DNA from: Diogma glabrata
Lineage: Eukaryota > Arthropoda > Insecta > Diptera > Cylindrotomidae
Reading direction: 5' to 3'
NCBI GenBank assembly: GCA_963693315.1
Contig: OY856186.1
Location: 380,077,678-380,141,677 of the forward strand
Length of the DNA stretch: 64,000 nucleotides
Shown here: piece after piece, positions 33,758 to 44,378 of the stretch
How the letters are laid out: each line of letters begins with the position of its first letter
How positions within the stretch are numbered: the first letter of the stretch is position 1
Translations under genes and position numbers: made by a program
The notes under the pieces: generated by a model
Told to the model about the DNA's origin: nothing
What the model saw: the letters and a program-made list of their open reading frames with translations, nothing else
Database searches by the model: none

Positions 33758-33921
33758 GATTGCCTTATAGCAAGTATATTCAAAAATATTTAGAAGACAT
33801 AACGTTTAGAAAAGATAATAATAGAAATGCTTTTCAAATGTGATTGCCTTATAGCAAGTATATTCAAAAATATTTAGAAGACATAACGTTTAGAAAAGAT
33901 AATAATAGAATTGCTTTTCAA
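33758..33921 (+). repeat. 81-bp tandem duplication
   Basis: GTGATTGCCTTATAGCAAGT to GAAATGCTTTTCAAAT occurs at about 33758-33837 and again at 33838-33921. The second copy runs into the first recognisable exon of the gene. The natural start of the gene may have been lost here. Confidence 0.9.
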
Positions 33922-35911
33922 ATTGTGCTGTAACTTGTACGGTCTCAAAAATCATAAGCGGACATCAAAAAATGTGAAACTGGTCACACCAGCTGTTATT
34001 CAAAAAGCTGCGACCCTAAATTTTACTTTGCGTGATGACCAGTTTATATGTGAAACATGTCGTACTTATATCTATAAAAATAAGGTAAATTTGACTATTT
34101 TATTAAAATGAATAAAAATTCATATGCAACTAATATTTTCTATACAGCAGCTTTCATGTTCGGAAACTTTCGATAGTGAAATTATTTCTATAAATCAGGA
34201 TGTTGAAAATGTTCTAACGAACGAAAATATTCAAATACCTCCAGCATCTTTAGATCCATCACCAGTTTCGGTTGATACTATATCTCCACCAGTTCCTGAA
34301 CTACTTAATGACATTTTAGAATATATTAACAATGTTCTTGGAAGGTTAGCCGAATCTCCTATCAAACAAAATCATATTACAACAGAAAGTTATAAAAAAA
34401 TTGCAAGTGTCACATCGGCAATAAGTCAAAGAATATTTCAAGTAGATTCAGTTAAAGTGTTATCACCAAACGAGGAATGTGAATATACATCATGGCTTAT
34501 GAACCTTAAAAAAGAGTTTAAAAATGCCAGCTGTAAATCAAATTAAGTGTTTTTGTTGACAACTCTACCACGTAAATTTTGGTCAAATCAACGTATCCAG
34601 GATGAATTTAATGCATCAAGACGACTGGTAGAATTCGCCATGGATCTGTTGGAAACAGTAGGTCCTTACCGTTGGCCTCAAAGCAAACAAGTGCACAGTT
34701 TGTCACAAAATATAGTAAAACAAATTCAAACATACTTCTTATCAGAGGAAATTAGTAGAACAATGCCTGGCCTTAAAGATGTTGTTACTATTACAAAAGG
34801 ATCAACAAAAATTAGGAAATCAAAGCGGTTGGTGTTATGGACCCTCACCGACATCTACGAAATGTTCTTGGAAGAAAACAAAGATGTCAAAATCAGCTTC
34901 TCAAAGTTCACTACGTTGCGACCGAAGGAATGTATTTTAACCGGACCTACCGGAACACACAATGTCTGAATATGCATGATACATGAAAATGTACGTTTAA
35001 TGTTTAAGCCGCTCTCAAATTTAGTAAAAAATGAAAAAGATCAAGAAACGCTTAAGAAACTGAGTTGATCTAATAATACAATGAATTGTGCAACAAATAT
35101 ATGCAATGATTGTAAAAATATCGTGGAAGCTTACACAGAAACAATTTTGGAATCTCTTGAATTTTACGAAGAAATACATTATGAGAAATGGTTAATGCAA
35201 GATAGATATTCGTTAGAACGCATGGAAAAAAATAAGGTAGAATTTGTAGAAGATTTAGTACATACATCGGTAAGCAAATTAAAAATTCATGATTTCATCG
35301 CAAGGCAGCAATCAAAGTTTCTTAAGGATACGAAACAAAACTTACGTCACGGCGAATACGTATTTATTATGGATTTTTCAGAAAACTATTCAATGATAAC
35401 GCAGAATGAGATACAAGCTGCACATTTCAATAAAGTTCAAGCCACAATCCACCCAATCGTAGTTTACTACAAATCATGTAATGATAAACTAGAGGTCTTA
35501 TCTTTTGTCATTATATCTGATCATTTAATGCATAACACAGTTGCAGTTCATAAATACCAGGAAAGGTGTATTGAATTCATTGAAAAACAGCAAGAAATAT
35601 ATCCAAGTATCAAAAAAATAACTGATGGTTCAGCAGCTCAATATAAAAATAAGAAGAATTTCATAAATCTCTGCAAACATATTGATGATTTTAAAATACC
35701 TGCAGAATGGCATTTCTTTGCAACTGCCCACGGAAAAGGTCCATCCGATGGGATTGGAGGAACACTTAAAAGAGAAGCCCGGAGAGCTTCGCTTAGACGA
35801 GAAAAAATAACAATAGCAAGGGAATTGTTTGAATGGGCGGAAATTTGGTCGAAAAATAAAAGTCGGACAAGTGCGAATAAAATTCGCTCGCCAAGGGTTC
35901 CGTTAATGTAA
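33911..35911 (+). pseudogene. Transposase-like gene with RNase H/DDE-like motifs (two exons, three stops)
   Basis: Exon 1 (to 34084) and exon 2 (from 34148) are joined across a 63-bp GT-AG intron in phase 0. Exon 2 is then one frame to 35911, broken by TAA at 34544-34546, TGA at 34967-34969 and TGA at 35066-35068. The N-terminus has CC..(~45 residues)..CETC (residues ~6-50), a possible zinc module. The C-terminal half has VFIMDFSENYSMI, IHPIVVYYKS, KKITDGSAAQYKNKKNF, ipaEWHFFATAHGKG and PSDGIGGTLKREA. The conserved Asp of MDFSENYS and of TDGSAAQYKN are plausible catalytic positions of an RNase H fold; this is inference. I recognise the block as a repeated, unnamed arthropod/cnidarian protein family but cannot assign a superfamily. 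Confidence 0.7.
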
Positions 35912-36154
35912 AAGAACACAATATCAGAAATAAATGACATAAAGTTATGTTGTAAAGTCTTCATATCGTCAGACTATGGACGCATAACAGAATAAATGTT
36001 TAATCGTAGACGTCAATCGTAAATGTCAATCACATCTACATTGATCAAAAATGTTAATTTATTTTAAACCTTATCCATAGCTGTTTATGTAAGCTAAAGA
36101 AAGATTTAACCAGTATTTTAGTGGTCTAAATAGGGAATATTTGTTCTATAAATC

Positions 36155-37375
36155 AGCGTCGAAATATAGGGTGGTATACATACACTTAAAATAGAACTTT
36201 TTTTTATCAATAACTAAAAAACTGTGCATCGCAGAATTCTAAAAAATATTGCAATGTTTCTTAAATTAAGTGTTCTTTCAAATGACACCCCTGTCGTTTG
36301 GTTCCAAAACAGTTTTTTTACCCTCCCCACACCCATCCCCTAAACACACAGAAATATAATTATTTGAGAGTTCGCTATAATTTTCGTTCAAGATATAGCA
36401 AACTTCCTGTATCTATGAATTTTTTCAATTTTTTCTGTCTATCAGTGTCGAAACGTAGGGGGGGAACGGTCTGGAATTTGCACATTTTTTACAATAACTC
36501 CAAAACTGTGTACCGCAAAATTCTAAAAAAAATTGCAATGTTTCTGAAATTAAGTGTTCTTTTAAATGACACCCCACTCGCTTGGGTCAAAAAAAGTTTT
36601 TTTTTACCCTCCTTACACCCATCCCCTAAACACACAGAAATATAATTATTTGGGAGTTCGCTATATTTTTTGTGCAGAGTTTATCAAACTTCCTGTCTCT
36701 GTGAATTTTTTCAGATTTTTCTGTTAATTAGGCTCGAAATGCAAGGGGGGACCAACTTTTTGTGTCACTTTATTGATAATAATTCAAAAACAATGCATTG
36801 CAAAATTCTAAAAAAATGGCAATATTTCTAAAATCAAGTGCTTTTTCAAATGACCTGGTTTTAAATGATGTTTTTACCCCTTAACATTCCCACCCCTTTA
36901 ATAAATATAGTTATGAGTATCTGCCACTTTTTTATATTTTTCATTAAAAACCTACTCAATTTTCTATCATTCCAAATATATTTCAAGATTTTCGATGAAG
37001 TAGGGTCGGAGTTATTCGGGGCAATAAAACATCCAGAAATCGTCATTTTTCAAAATTATACAAAAAATGGTGAGGTGTAAAATTCCAAAATATATTTTTA
37101 AATAATGCTGAAATGAAGCCCTTTCATATGATACCCTACTCGTCTCGATAAAAAAATATATGTTTTCAAAGGCTTTACATCGTACCTCCTTAAAACAAAC
37201 GAACACAACTTTATTTATTTTTTAACCCACCATCTTGTGTGGATAAGTTAGTTTTATAAGCACTTCAAATTTTAAGTTCATCGGATTAATGGTTCACGAG
37301 ATAATCGAAATAATGTGAAAAACACGTTGTACTCTCACCAATAGTGTTCCGTATAAAAAAACGGAACCCTAAAAA
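36155..37375 (+). repeat. Dispersed repeat A, copy 2
   Basis: Tandem units of about 282 bp start near 36216, 36497 and 36784 (CAAAACTGTGYAYCGCA-type). A tail then ends ACGGAACCCTAAAAA at 37375, exactly as copy 1 does at 12200. It separates the transposase-like frame from its probable C-terminal piece and so appears to be an insertion into that gene. Confidence 0.75.
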
Positions 37376-37592
37376 CCACGTTATGAAGTTTTCATATGTG
37401 TCTTCAGAAGATATCGAGCTACAGGAACAATTTCTTTCGGTGCGGTTTTCGGACATTAAAACCATAAGTGGAACTCAAGGATTCCACTGTTTTTTACTGG
37501 ATAACACTACACCCGATAAAATAATTGCCAAAATGTTTTCTTTTTCTGATGATCATAAATATTTCAATTTAAAGGCAAAAAGAAATATATAA
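37376..37592 (+). pseudogene. Probable C-terminal piece of the transposase-like gene
   Basis: From the repeat-A terminus, CCACGTTATGAAG.. reads HVMKFSYVSSEDIELQEQFL, RFSDIKTISGTQGFHCFLLD and KIIAKMFSFSDD, ending in a stop at 37590-37592. The V-E-RF-IKTI-GT-FH pattern is what I recall at the C-terminus of the same unnamed family, and it lies in the same orientation as the upstream gene. The link is inference; it could instead be unrelated. Confidence 0.4.
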
Positions 37593-37595
37593 ATT

Positions 37596-37825
37596 AATTT
37601 TGGATTTTTGAGATCAATTAAACTCAAGTAAGTAAAGAAGTAATTGGAATATTTTCAATTCAAAGGTATGGTTTGAAGTTTCTCAGAAAAAAAAACTACA
37701 ATTCACATTTTTTTACGTGTTTCGGATCGGATTCGAACCTACCCTCGTCAGTGCCCGGCTCGAATCCTTAGGCAGACACGCTATCGATTACGCCGTTGAG
37801 GCGATGACAATTTCAAAGTTGAAAC
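37596..37825 (-). mobile_element. tRNA-derived SINE, copy 2
   Basis: On the minus strand it has GGCGTAATCGATAGCG (A-box region, 37779-37794), GGTTCGAATCC (a perfect B box, 37729-37739), CCGAAACACG, then a body and tail shared with 18700-18935 (TTACTTACTTGAGTTTAATT, CAAAAATCCAAAA). The tRNA-like head is about 75 nt. It is not a functional tRNA: no acceptor stem or CCA-side pairing is evident. Confidence 0.75.
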
Positions 37826-38114
37826 TTCTTCATCACTTAATTATTTTTTACTTAAGTTGAATTTTTCCACTGTCATTAGACTCCATATTATGGAAATGCT
37901 TTTACATTATATGGGATTTTTTGCATTAAATTTCTAGACAATACTTTGTGTGAATTCATAGAATGGGGAACATTTCTATTCTAATTAACATCCTAAGTCA
38001 CGATTGTATAGTCATTATTGGTTGTTTCCAATCAATGTGAAATCAATGGCTGACACTTGGTCAATTTGTAGTTCTATATGTATTAACATTAGACTACATT
38101 AAGGGAATTTGAAA

Positions 38115-38196
38115 TTTATTTTGGATTTTTGAGATCAATTAAACTCAAGTAAGTAAAGAAGTAATTGGAATATTTTCAATTCAAAGGTATGGTTTG
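38115..38196 (-). mobile_element. SINE 3' fragment, copy 3
   Basis: Only the last ~80 bp of the SINE body and tail, nearly identical to 37596-37676. The head is missing, as expected for a 5'-truncated retrocopy or a local duplication. Confidence 0.65.
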
Positions 38197-38383
38197 ATAT
38201 AAATTAATTTTTTAATGTATATATTTATAATATTGATTATATTATAATGTTTATAGAAAAAATATTTTTTTAATGTTTTTTTCTAATGTTAGTGTTGGTG
38301 ATGTTTAAATTATAACAAAATCTTCGATCATTGGGATCTCCAATTCTTATTCTGAATAAAAACCTGTTTCTCAATTAGAAATA

Positions 38384-38983
38384 CACAGAAAATGGTTCAA
38401 ATTTATTGCAGGTGTTAAAATATGAAATGTTTAATTTATTAGATCCACATTTAGTACAGGATTATTAACTTAATAAAAAAACACATGTGAATTTTTCATA
38501 TAACCAAACTTTAAAAAATCGTAAGAACAAATTCATATTGAATTGCTGACTTTTTATTTCTCAATTTCATAGCTGCATATGTCTACTTTAAAATTTGTGA
38601 AAAACAAAAAAAAAAAGATACTTTTTGAGATATGAGCTTTGAAGTAAACCAAGGTTTTACGCGCCGCCTAGCGGAAAAGAGAAAAGTTATTAATTTTAAA
38701 CTTACTTATTTCAATTATTCAATTATTTTCCTTTTTACTTGCAAAAATATACGTAAGTCGGATGAAATTTGTGGCACCTATTCACAAAACATTGCCACCA
38801 TTACCAAAAACTACGTGAAAAAGCCTCAAAATTCAACCGCGCATAACTCCGATTCAGAGTACACAAAAAATAAAAGCAGAAATAACTTTTTTCCTTTCGT
38901 CAATACCAACAAAATATCAAAATTTCAGATTTTTAAAAAATAGTTGTTTTTTTTTCGATGTACGTTTTCAAAATAATAGCCCA
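38384..38983 (-). repeat. Right long terminal inverted repeat
   Basis: 600 bp, the inverted partner of 32641-33229, ending AAATAATAGCCCA at the outer edge. The arms differ at scattered positions and by a short indel near 38945. Confidence 0.9.
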
Positions 38984-39327
38984 ATATATTATTACAATGA
39001 AACTAATAGTGTTGACTAGAAAGCGAATTAATAATATTAGGTATAATTGGACAAATAACTGGACGTAACAAAGTGTCACGAAAATTCTTCCAAATTCACA
39101 GAATACTCCATCCAAAAAGCACGTTATGTAATTTAGATACAGCTTCTTAATTGTAATAATATTTTCCAAGAATCCATCAGCAATTTCTTAGTTTTTAAAT
39201 TTTTTGCAAGTGCAACTCATATTTGATCCAACTTTGTCACAAAAAAAGTTCCTCGATTGCCTTTAGATTTATAATTACATTGATTAAACTTATTAGTTAA
39301 ATGATTTAATTTACTTTATTATTACAG
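38984..39327 (+). other. Intron upstream of the sugar-transporter exon
   Basis: AT-rich, without coding. It ends in a good 3' splice site, TTTACTTTATTATTACAG at 39310-39327. The 5' end of this intron is not found within the window. Confidence 0.6.
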
Positions 39328-40643
39328 CCACTGGGGCAGCATTTTCAATGGGAACATCATATGGCTGGTCGTCTCCAGTCTATAAAGAGCTGACAGAAAA
39401 TTACTCGTTTGCTTCTTCGCAAATTTCATGGATAGTTTCTGCATCACTTGTGGGAGGAGTGACGAGTATTTTTGGTGGTTTTATCGTCAACAAAATTGGA
39501 TCTAAAAACTCATTGTGTTTGATTATGGTGCCGACTGCAATCGGTTGGTCCTTAATGGCTTTGGGCAGTGGAAATTTTATATGCCTAGTAATAGGAAGAC
39601 TTTTGTCTGGATTAAGTGGTGGACTCAGTCAACCCGCAGCAATTGTATATGGAAGAGATATTTCAGATAAGGAAATCCGTGGTAGTATTTCTGTATATGG
39701 TGCATTATTTATGAATGTTGGTATCTTATATGCATTAATTATTGGATCGTTCCTTAACATGCAATTATTAAATACAGTTCTAGCACTTACCGCCATTATC
39801 TTAACATTGTTGTTATTTGTTTTGCCAGAAGCACCTGTGTATTTGATAAACAAAAACAAACAAGAAAAAGCCAAAGAGGTGTTGGCTTGGTTCGAACGAT
39901 CCCCAGATTCTTTCAAGGAAATTATGGAACAGATTGAATTTGAAAAAAATACAAACAACACAACAAATGTAGTTCAGGAACTGCAACTACGATCAATCTA
40001 TCGACCCATGTTTATTGTAATACTAATGAAAATAATAGTGCAACTGAGCGGTTCATTTGTTATAACAGGGTTTACATCCGATATACTAAGAAGAGCAAAA
40101 GTTCAGTACGATGTCAATGTTATTGGAATATTTGTTGGATTAACACAAACTATCGCGTATTACCTGAACTCACAGATAGTTGATAGATGTGGAAGACGAC
40201 TACTACTAATAACAACATCTTTTGCACAAACCGTATTTATGATAATAAATGGAATTTATTTTTATAACCTGGATGCTTTAAGTGAATCCTTTAGTTGGAT
40301 CCCCATACTTGGAATTGTTGGTTTTATTTTTTCAATTACAATGGGGATGAATTCTTTAATATGGATTTTAGGAGCTGAACTATTTTCATCAAAGCTCAGA
40401 AGCTATATGGTCTCAGTTGTAGTGATTAATATGACCTTGTTTTCGTTCATATTTGCAATGACGTATGATATTGCCTGTCAATATTTTGGAATACATGTAA
40501 TTGTTTGTTTTTTTGCTGGATTTAGCGGGCTTGGTGTTTTGTTTGTTTATTGTTTTGTTCTGGAAACGCATGGATTGTCATTGGAAGAAATTCAAACTAG
40601 TTTTATGCATGGTAAATGGTTTATTTTTAATAACAAACAATGA
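39328..40643 (+). CDS. MFS sugar transporter, facilitated trehalose transporter-like (last exon)
   Basis: The reading enters from the acceptor at 39327 with two bases of a split codon (..TGAAFSMGTSYGWSSPVYKEL) and is open to TGA at 40641-40643, about 437 residues. Family motifs: GRLLSGLSGG, LPEAPVYLINKNKQEKAKEVL (the PESP-type loop after TM6), the acidic central loop, DRCGRRLLL after TM8, and ETHGLSLEEI for the usual PETKG at the C-terminus. About eleven to twelve hydrophobic segments are visible. Known role of the family: facilitated transport of trehalose or other sugars across the plasma membrane of insect cells. The typical length is about 480, so only a short N-terminal part, including the start of TM1, lies in upstream exon(s). 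It is the best candidate for a host gene here. The substrate is not deducible. Confidence 0.88.
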
Positions 40644-40645
40644 AA

Positions 40646-40651
40646 TAAAAA
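40646..40651 (+). terminator. Poly(A) signal of the sugar transporter
   Basis: AATAAA lies within GAAATAAAAAATT directly after the stop codon. Its closeness to the stop implies a very short 3' UTR unless a later signal is used. Confidence 0.5.
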
Positions 40652-40751
40652 ATTATTTATGTGTTTTATGTTTATATCCTTATGTTTTATTTTTTTGAAG
40701 TGAAACTTCTAATGGGAGTTTCAAAACAAGGTTGCGTTAAACGAATATCAG

Positions 40752-40831
40752 GAGTCTTCTATCAGGAGTCTACTATCAAAAAAAAATCAATTTGTAACAT
40801 ACTTTGATAGAAGACTCCTGATAGAGGACTC
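40752..40831. repeat. ~29-bp stem hairpin downstream of the transporter
   Basis: GGAGTCTTCTATCAGGAGTC on the left and TGATAGAAGACTCCTGATAG on the right are inverted, with an overall stem of about 28-29 bp and a ~23-nt loop. GGAGTC motifs are also directly repeated in the left arm. Confidence 0.75.
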
Positions 40832-42159
40832 ATTTTTTGATCATTTTAAGTTGAAATATTTTAAACGAGAAAAAAAATGCAGTTTTTGCAAGAAATATTG
40901 AAAAAATAGAACTCAAACATTTCGTATCTTACTTTAGTTTTCATAATCCCATTGTAAATGTTATAGATTTGGATATTTCTCCACTCGAAAGTGATAATTA
41001 AAAGATGCGATCAATTGTGAATTGTAAGCAATGTTAATAAAGTTTGTCTTAAATAATACATATGAAGAGTATGAGTTCACTAATAATTAATAACTTTTAA
41101 AAGAATGTAATATGTTTTTATTTCCACATTACAAAGTTTCACTTCTTCCGCGCGGAGGGAGCACAATTTTTTACATACAGACATTTCTGAAATATTAAAA
41201 AAATTTATGTCATTATATAAATCCAGATAGTAAAAAGTATAAATAAAATCTCAAAAACTTAGCAGTTGCTTTTAAACATTGGCGTATTAAAGGTTTATTT
41301 CATGCCATATATATGTTGAAATTAAACAAAAAGCACACTCGAAATAGACATTCGAGTTAGAATAAGTCGCAAAAGAGCTCAAAGTCGGTGTAAGGCTTAA
41401 CATAATCATTGCAAATCATTGAAAACATCCCCATCGATAGCACGAAAAAATTTAGAACGTTTTTCAGCTCTATGCGACTTTATCTACGTTGAAGAAATTT
41501 ACTGTCTATGACCAGGCTGAAATAGTTTTTTAAGATACAAACGCGTGAAATGATACTTCTTCGGAGAGGCTTCGGTTTCGGTTGAACTACGCGAAATCAT
41601 TGTAAGAGATTATTGTAATTTTTTCAATATGCACTGAAATTATTCAATAAGAGTTACTTTACGTTCTAGCTAGAGCGCTAGAGCGAAAAAATGTCATTAC
41701 ACGTTTGGTAAAATGATTATAATAGCTTTTTATGTACCAATACCGTGTTACATTTGAAAATGTCCCTTTTTCTTCACCTCTGTTCAGCTGCCCCCCCCCC
41801 ACCACGCAAAAATCAAAAAAAGTTTTGCTCAGAATTAGGAGCTATTTAGGAGCTTTCAAAAAACGCAAGAATAAGTTTTGAGCTCAACCCCCTAAGCAGA
41901 AATCTTCATTTGAAAGTGGGGGGCTGAGTGAACGTTCACTCAGCCCCACCCACACCTTAAAAATAACCCTAGAGGATCGTAAATAGACTCAGAATTAGGA
42001 GCTATTTAGGCTGTATACTTTTGATTTTAGAGCTTCACCCTTATTCCTAAAACCACCCCAAAATTAATTTGCAATGTGAGATGACACATATAAAATAGCA
42101 TTAAATTAAAAATTTCTTTACTACATGTAGTTCTTGAATAAAAAAAAAACATAAAAACA
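40832..42159. other. Non-coding stretch, degenerate satellite towards the right
   Basis: No gene is seen. From about 41840 the phrases AGGAGCTATTTAGG and CACCCC recur irregularly, so the 142-bp satellite probably fades out here. Confidence 0.45.
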
Positions 42160-44378
42160 GGCAACTGTTTATTTCTCAGTTGCAACCCTTTAGCAGTAAA
42201 ACCACCCCTTGGGTCGAACACGCAAAAGAGAACTATGTTAAACATAATCGACACAAAAATATTTAAGGGTGCGGATAAAGTTCCGATTTAGGAGCTTACT
42301 AAATGTGTCATTTTGTATTTCTGATTTTTTACCCTTTAGAAAGTGCCACCCCTTGTTTTATACACGCATAAGGGAACTATGTTAAAGCATAGAGATACTG
42401 ATCGTTTCATGTACGTAAGTGATTTTTTGATTTAGGAGCTTACTATATGTCACTCTTTATTTCTGATTGCAACCGTTTAGAAAAAGTCACCCCTTGTACC
42501 ATACACGCATATGGGAACTATGTTAAAGCATAGAGATACTGATCGTGTTATGTAGGTTAATAAATTTATGATATAGAAGCTAATATGTCATTCTACATTT
42601 CTGATTGCAACCCTTTAGAAAGAGCCACCCCCTTATCATATACGCGTAAGAGAACTATTTTGTTGCATAGAGGTCAGGATTGTTTTATGTAGGTAAATGA
42701 TTTTTCGATTAAGGAGCTTCCTAAATAAGTCTTTCTACGTTTCTGATTGCGACCCTTTAGAAAAAGCCACCCCTTGTACGAAACACGCATAAGGGGACTA
42801 TGTTAAAGCATAGAGATACTAATCGTGTTATGTAGAAAAATCGTTTTTTCATTTTTCAGGAGCTTACTAAATATGTCACTTCTGATTGCAACCTTTTAGA
42901 AAAAGTGCCACCCCTTGTACCATACACGCATAAGGGAGCTATGTTAAAGCGTAGAGATACGGATCGTTTTATTTAAGAAAATCATTTTTTGATTTAGGAG
43001 CTTACTATATATATCAATCTTTATTTCTGATTGCAAACCTTTAGTAAAAGCCACCCTTGTACGATACACGCGTAAGGGAACTATGTTAAACCATATAGTT
43101 ACGGATCGTTTTATGTCGTTAATGATTTTTCGATTCAAGAGATTACTAAATATTTCACTCCATATTTATGATTGCAACCCTTAGAAAAAGCCACCCCTTG
43201 TACCATACACGCATAAGGGAACTATGTTAAAGCATAAAGATACGGATTGTTTTATGTCGGTAAATGATTTTTCGATTTAGGAGTGTACTAAATATGTCAC
43301 TCTATTTTTCTGATGGCAACCCTTTATAAAAAGCCGCCGCCATGCACGATACACGCATAAGGGAACTATGTTAAAGCATAGAGTTACTTATCGTGTTATG
43401 TAGGTAAATCATTTTTCGATTTAAGAGCTTATTAAATATGTAACTCTATATATATATATGATTGCAACCCTCTAGAAACAGCCACCCCCCCCCCCTCTTG
43501 TACCATACATGCGTTAGGGAACTTTGTTAAAGCGTAGAGATGCGGATCGTTTTATATAAGTAAATGATTTTTCGATTTAGGAGCTTACTAAATATGTCAC
43601 TCTAAATTTGAGATTTCAACCCTCTAGAAAAAGCCACCCCTTATACTAGACACGCATAAGGAAACTATGGTAAAGCATAGAGGTACGGATCGTTTTATGT
43701 AGGTAAATGGTAAATGATTTTTCGATTTAGGAGCTTACTAGGTATGTCACTCTATATTTCTGATTGCAACCCTTTTGAAAAAACCGCCCCTTGTACCATA
43801 CACGCATAAGAAACTATGTTAAAGCATAGAGATACCGATCGTGTTATGTTGGTAAATCATTTTTTTAATTTAGGAGCTTACTAAATATGTCACTCTATAT
43901 TTCTGATTGCAACCCTTTAGAACAGCCACCCTTGTATCATACACGCGGTAGAGAACTATTTTAGAACATAGAGTTACAAATCGTGTTATGTAGGCAAATG
44001 ATTTTTCGATTTAGGAACTTACTAAATATGTCACTCTATATTTCTGATGGCAACGCTTTAAAAAAGGCCACCCCTTGTACTAAACACGCATAAGAAATTT
44101 ATGTTAAAGCATAGAAGTACGGATCGTCTTATGTATGTAAATGATTTTTCGATTAAGGAGCTTACTAAATATGCCACTTTATATTTCTGATTGCAACCAG
44201 CCCTTGTAAAGCAAGCCACCCCTTGTACTAAACACGCATAAGGGAACTATGTTAAAGAATGAAGATACGGATTGTTTTATGTCAGTAAATGATTTTTCGA
44301 TTTAGGAGCTTACTAAATATGTCAATCTATATTTTTGACTGCAAACCTTAAGAAATAGCCACCCCTTGTACCATACAC
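42160..44378 (+). repeat. ~142-bp tandem satellite, about 15 units
   Basis: Units carry TGATTGCAACCCTTTAGAAA, AGCCACCCCTTGTACCATAC, ACGCATAAGGGAACTATG, TTAAAGCATAGAGATAC and GATTTTTCGATTTAGGAGC in fixed order. Starts are near 42169, 42330, 42465, 42603, 42745, 42886, 43028, 43170, 43314, 43455, 43608, 43761, 43905, 44045, 44190 and 44338. Units differ by scattered substitutions and small indels. The array stops abruptly in ACCATACACG, joined to the truncated BEL pol. Confidence 0.92.

Noticed and set aside
37729..37794. A tRNA gene on the minus strand
   Set aside because: It has A- and B-box-like sequences but no acceptor stem pairing, and the downstream body recurs elsewhere; it is a SINE head.
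39629..39961. Minus-strand frame antisense to the sugar transporter
   Set aside because: A shadow of the real coding strand, with no domain of its own.
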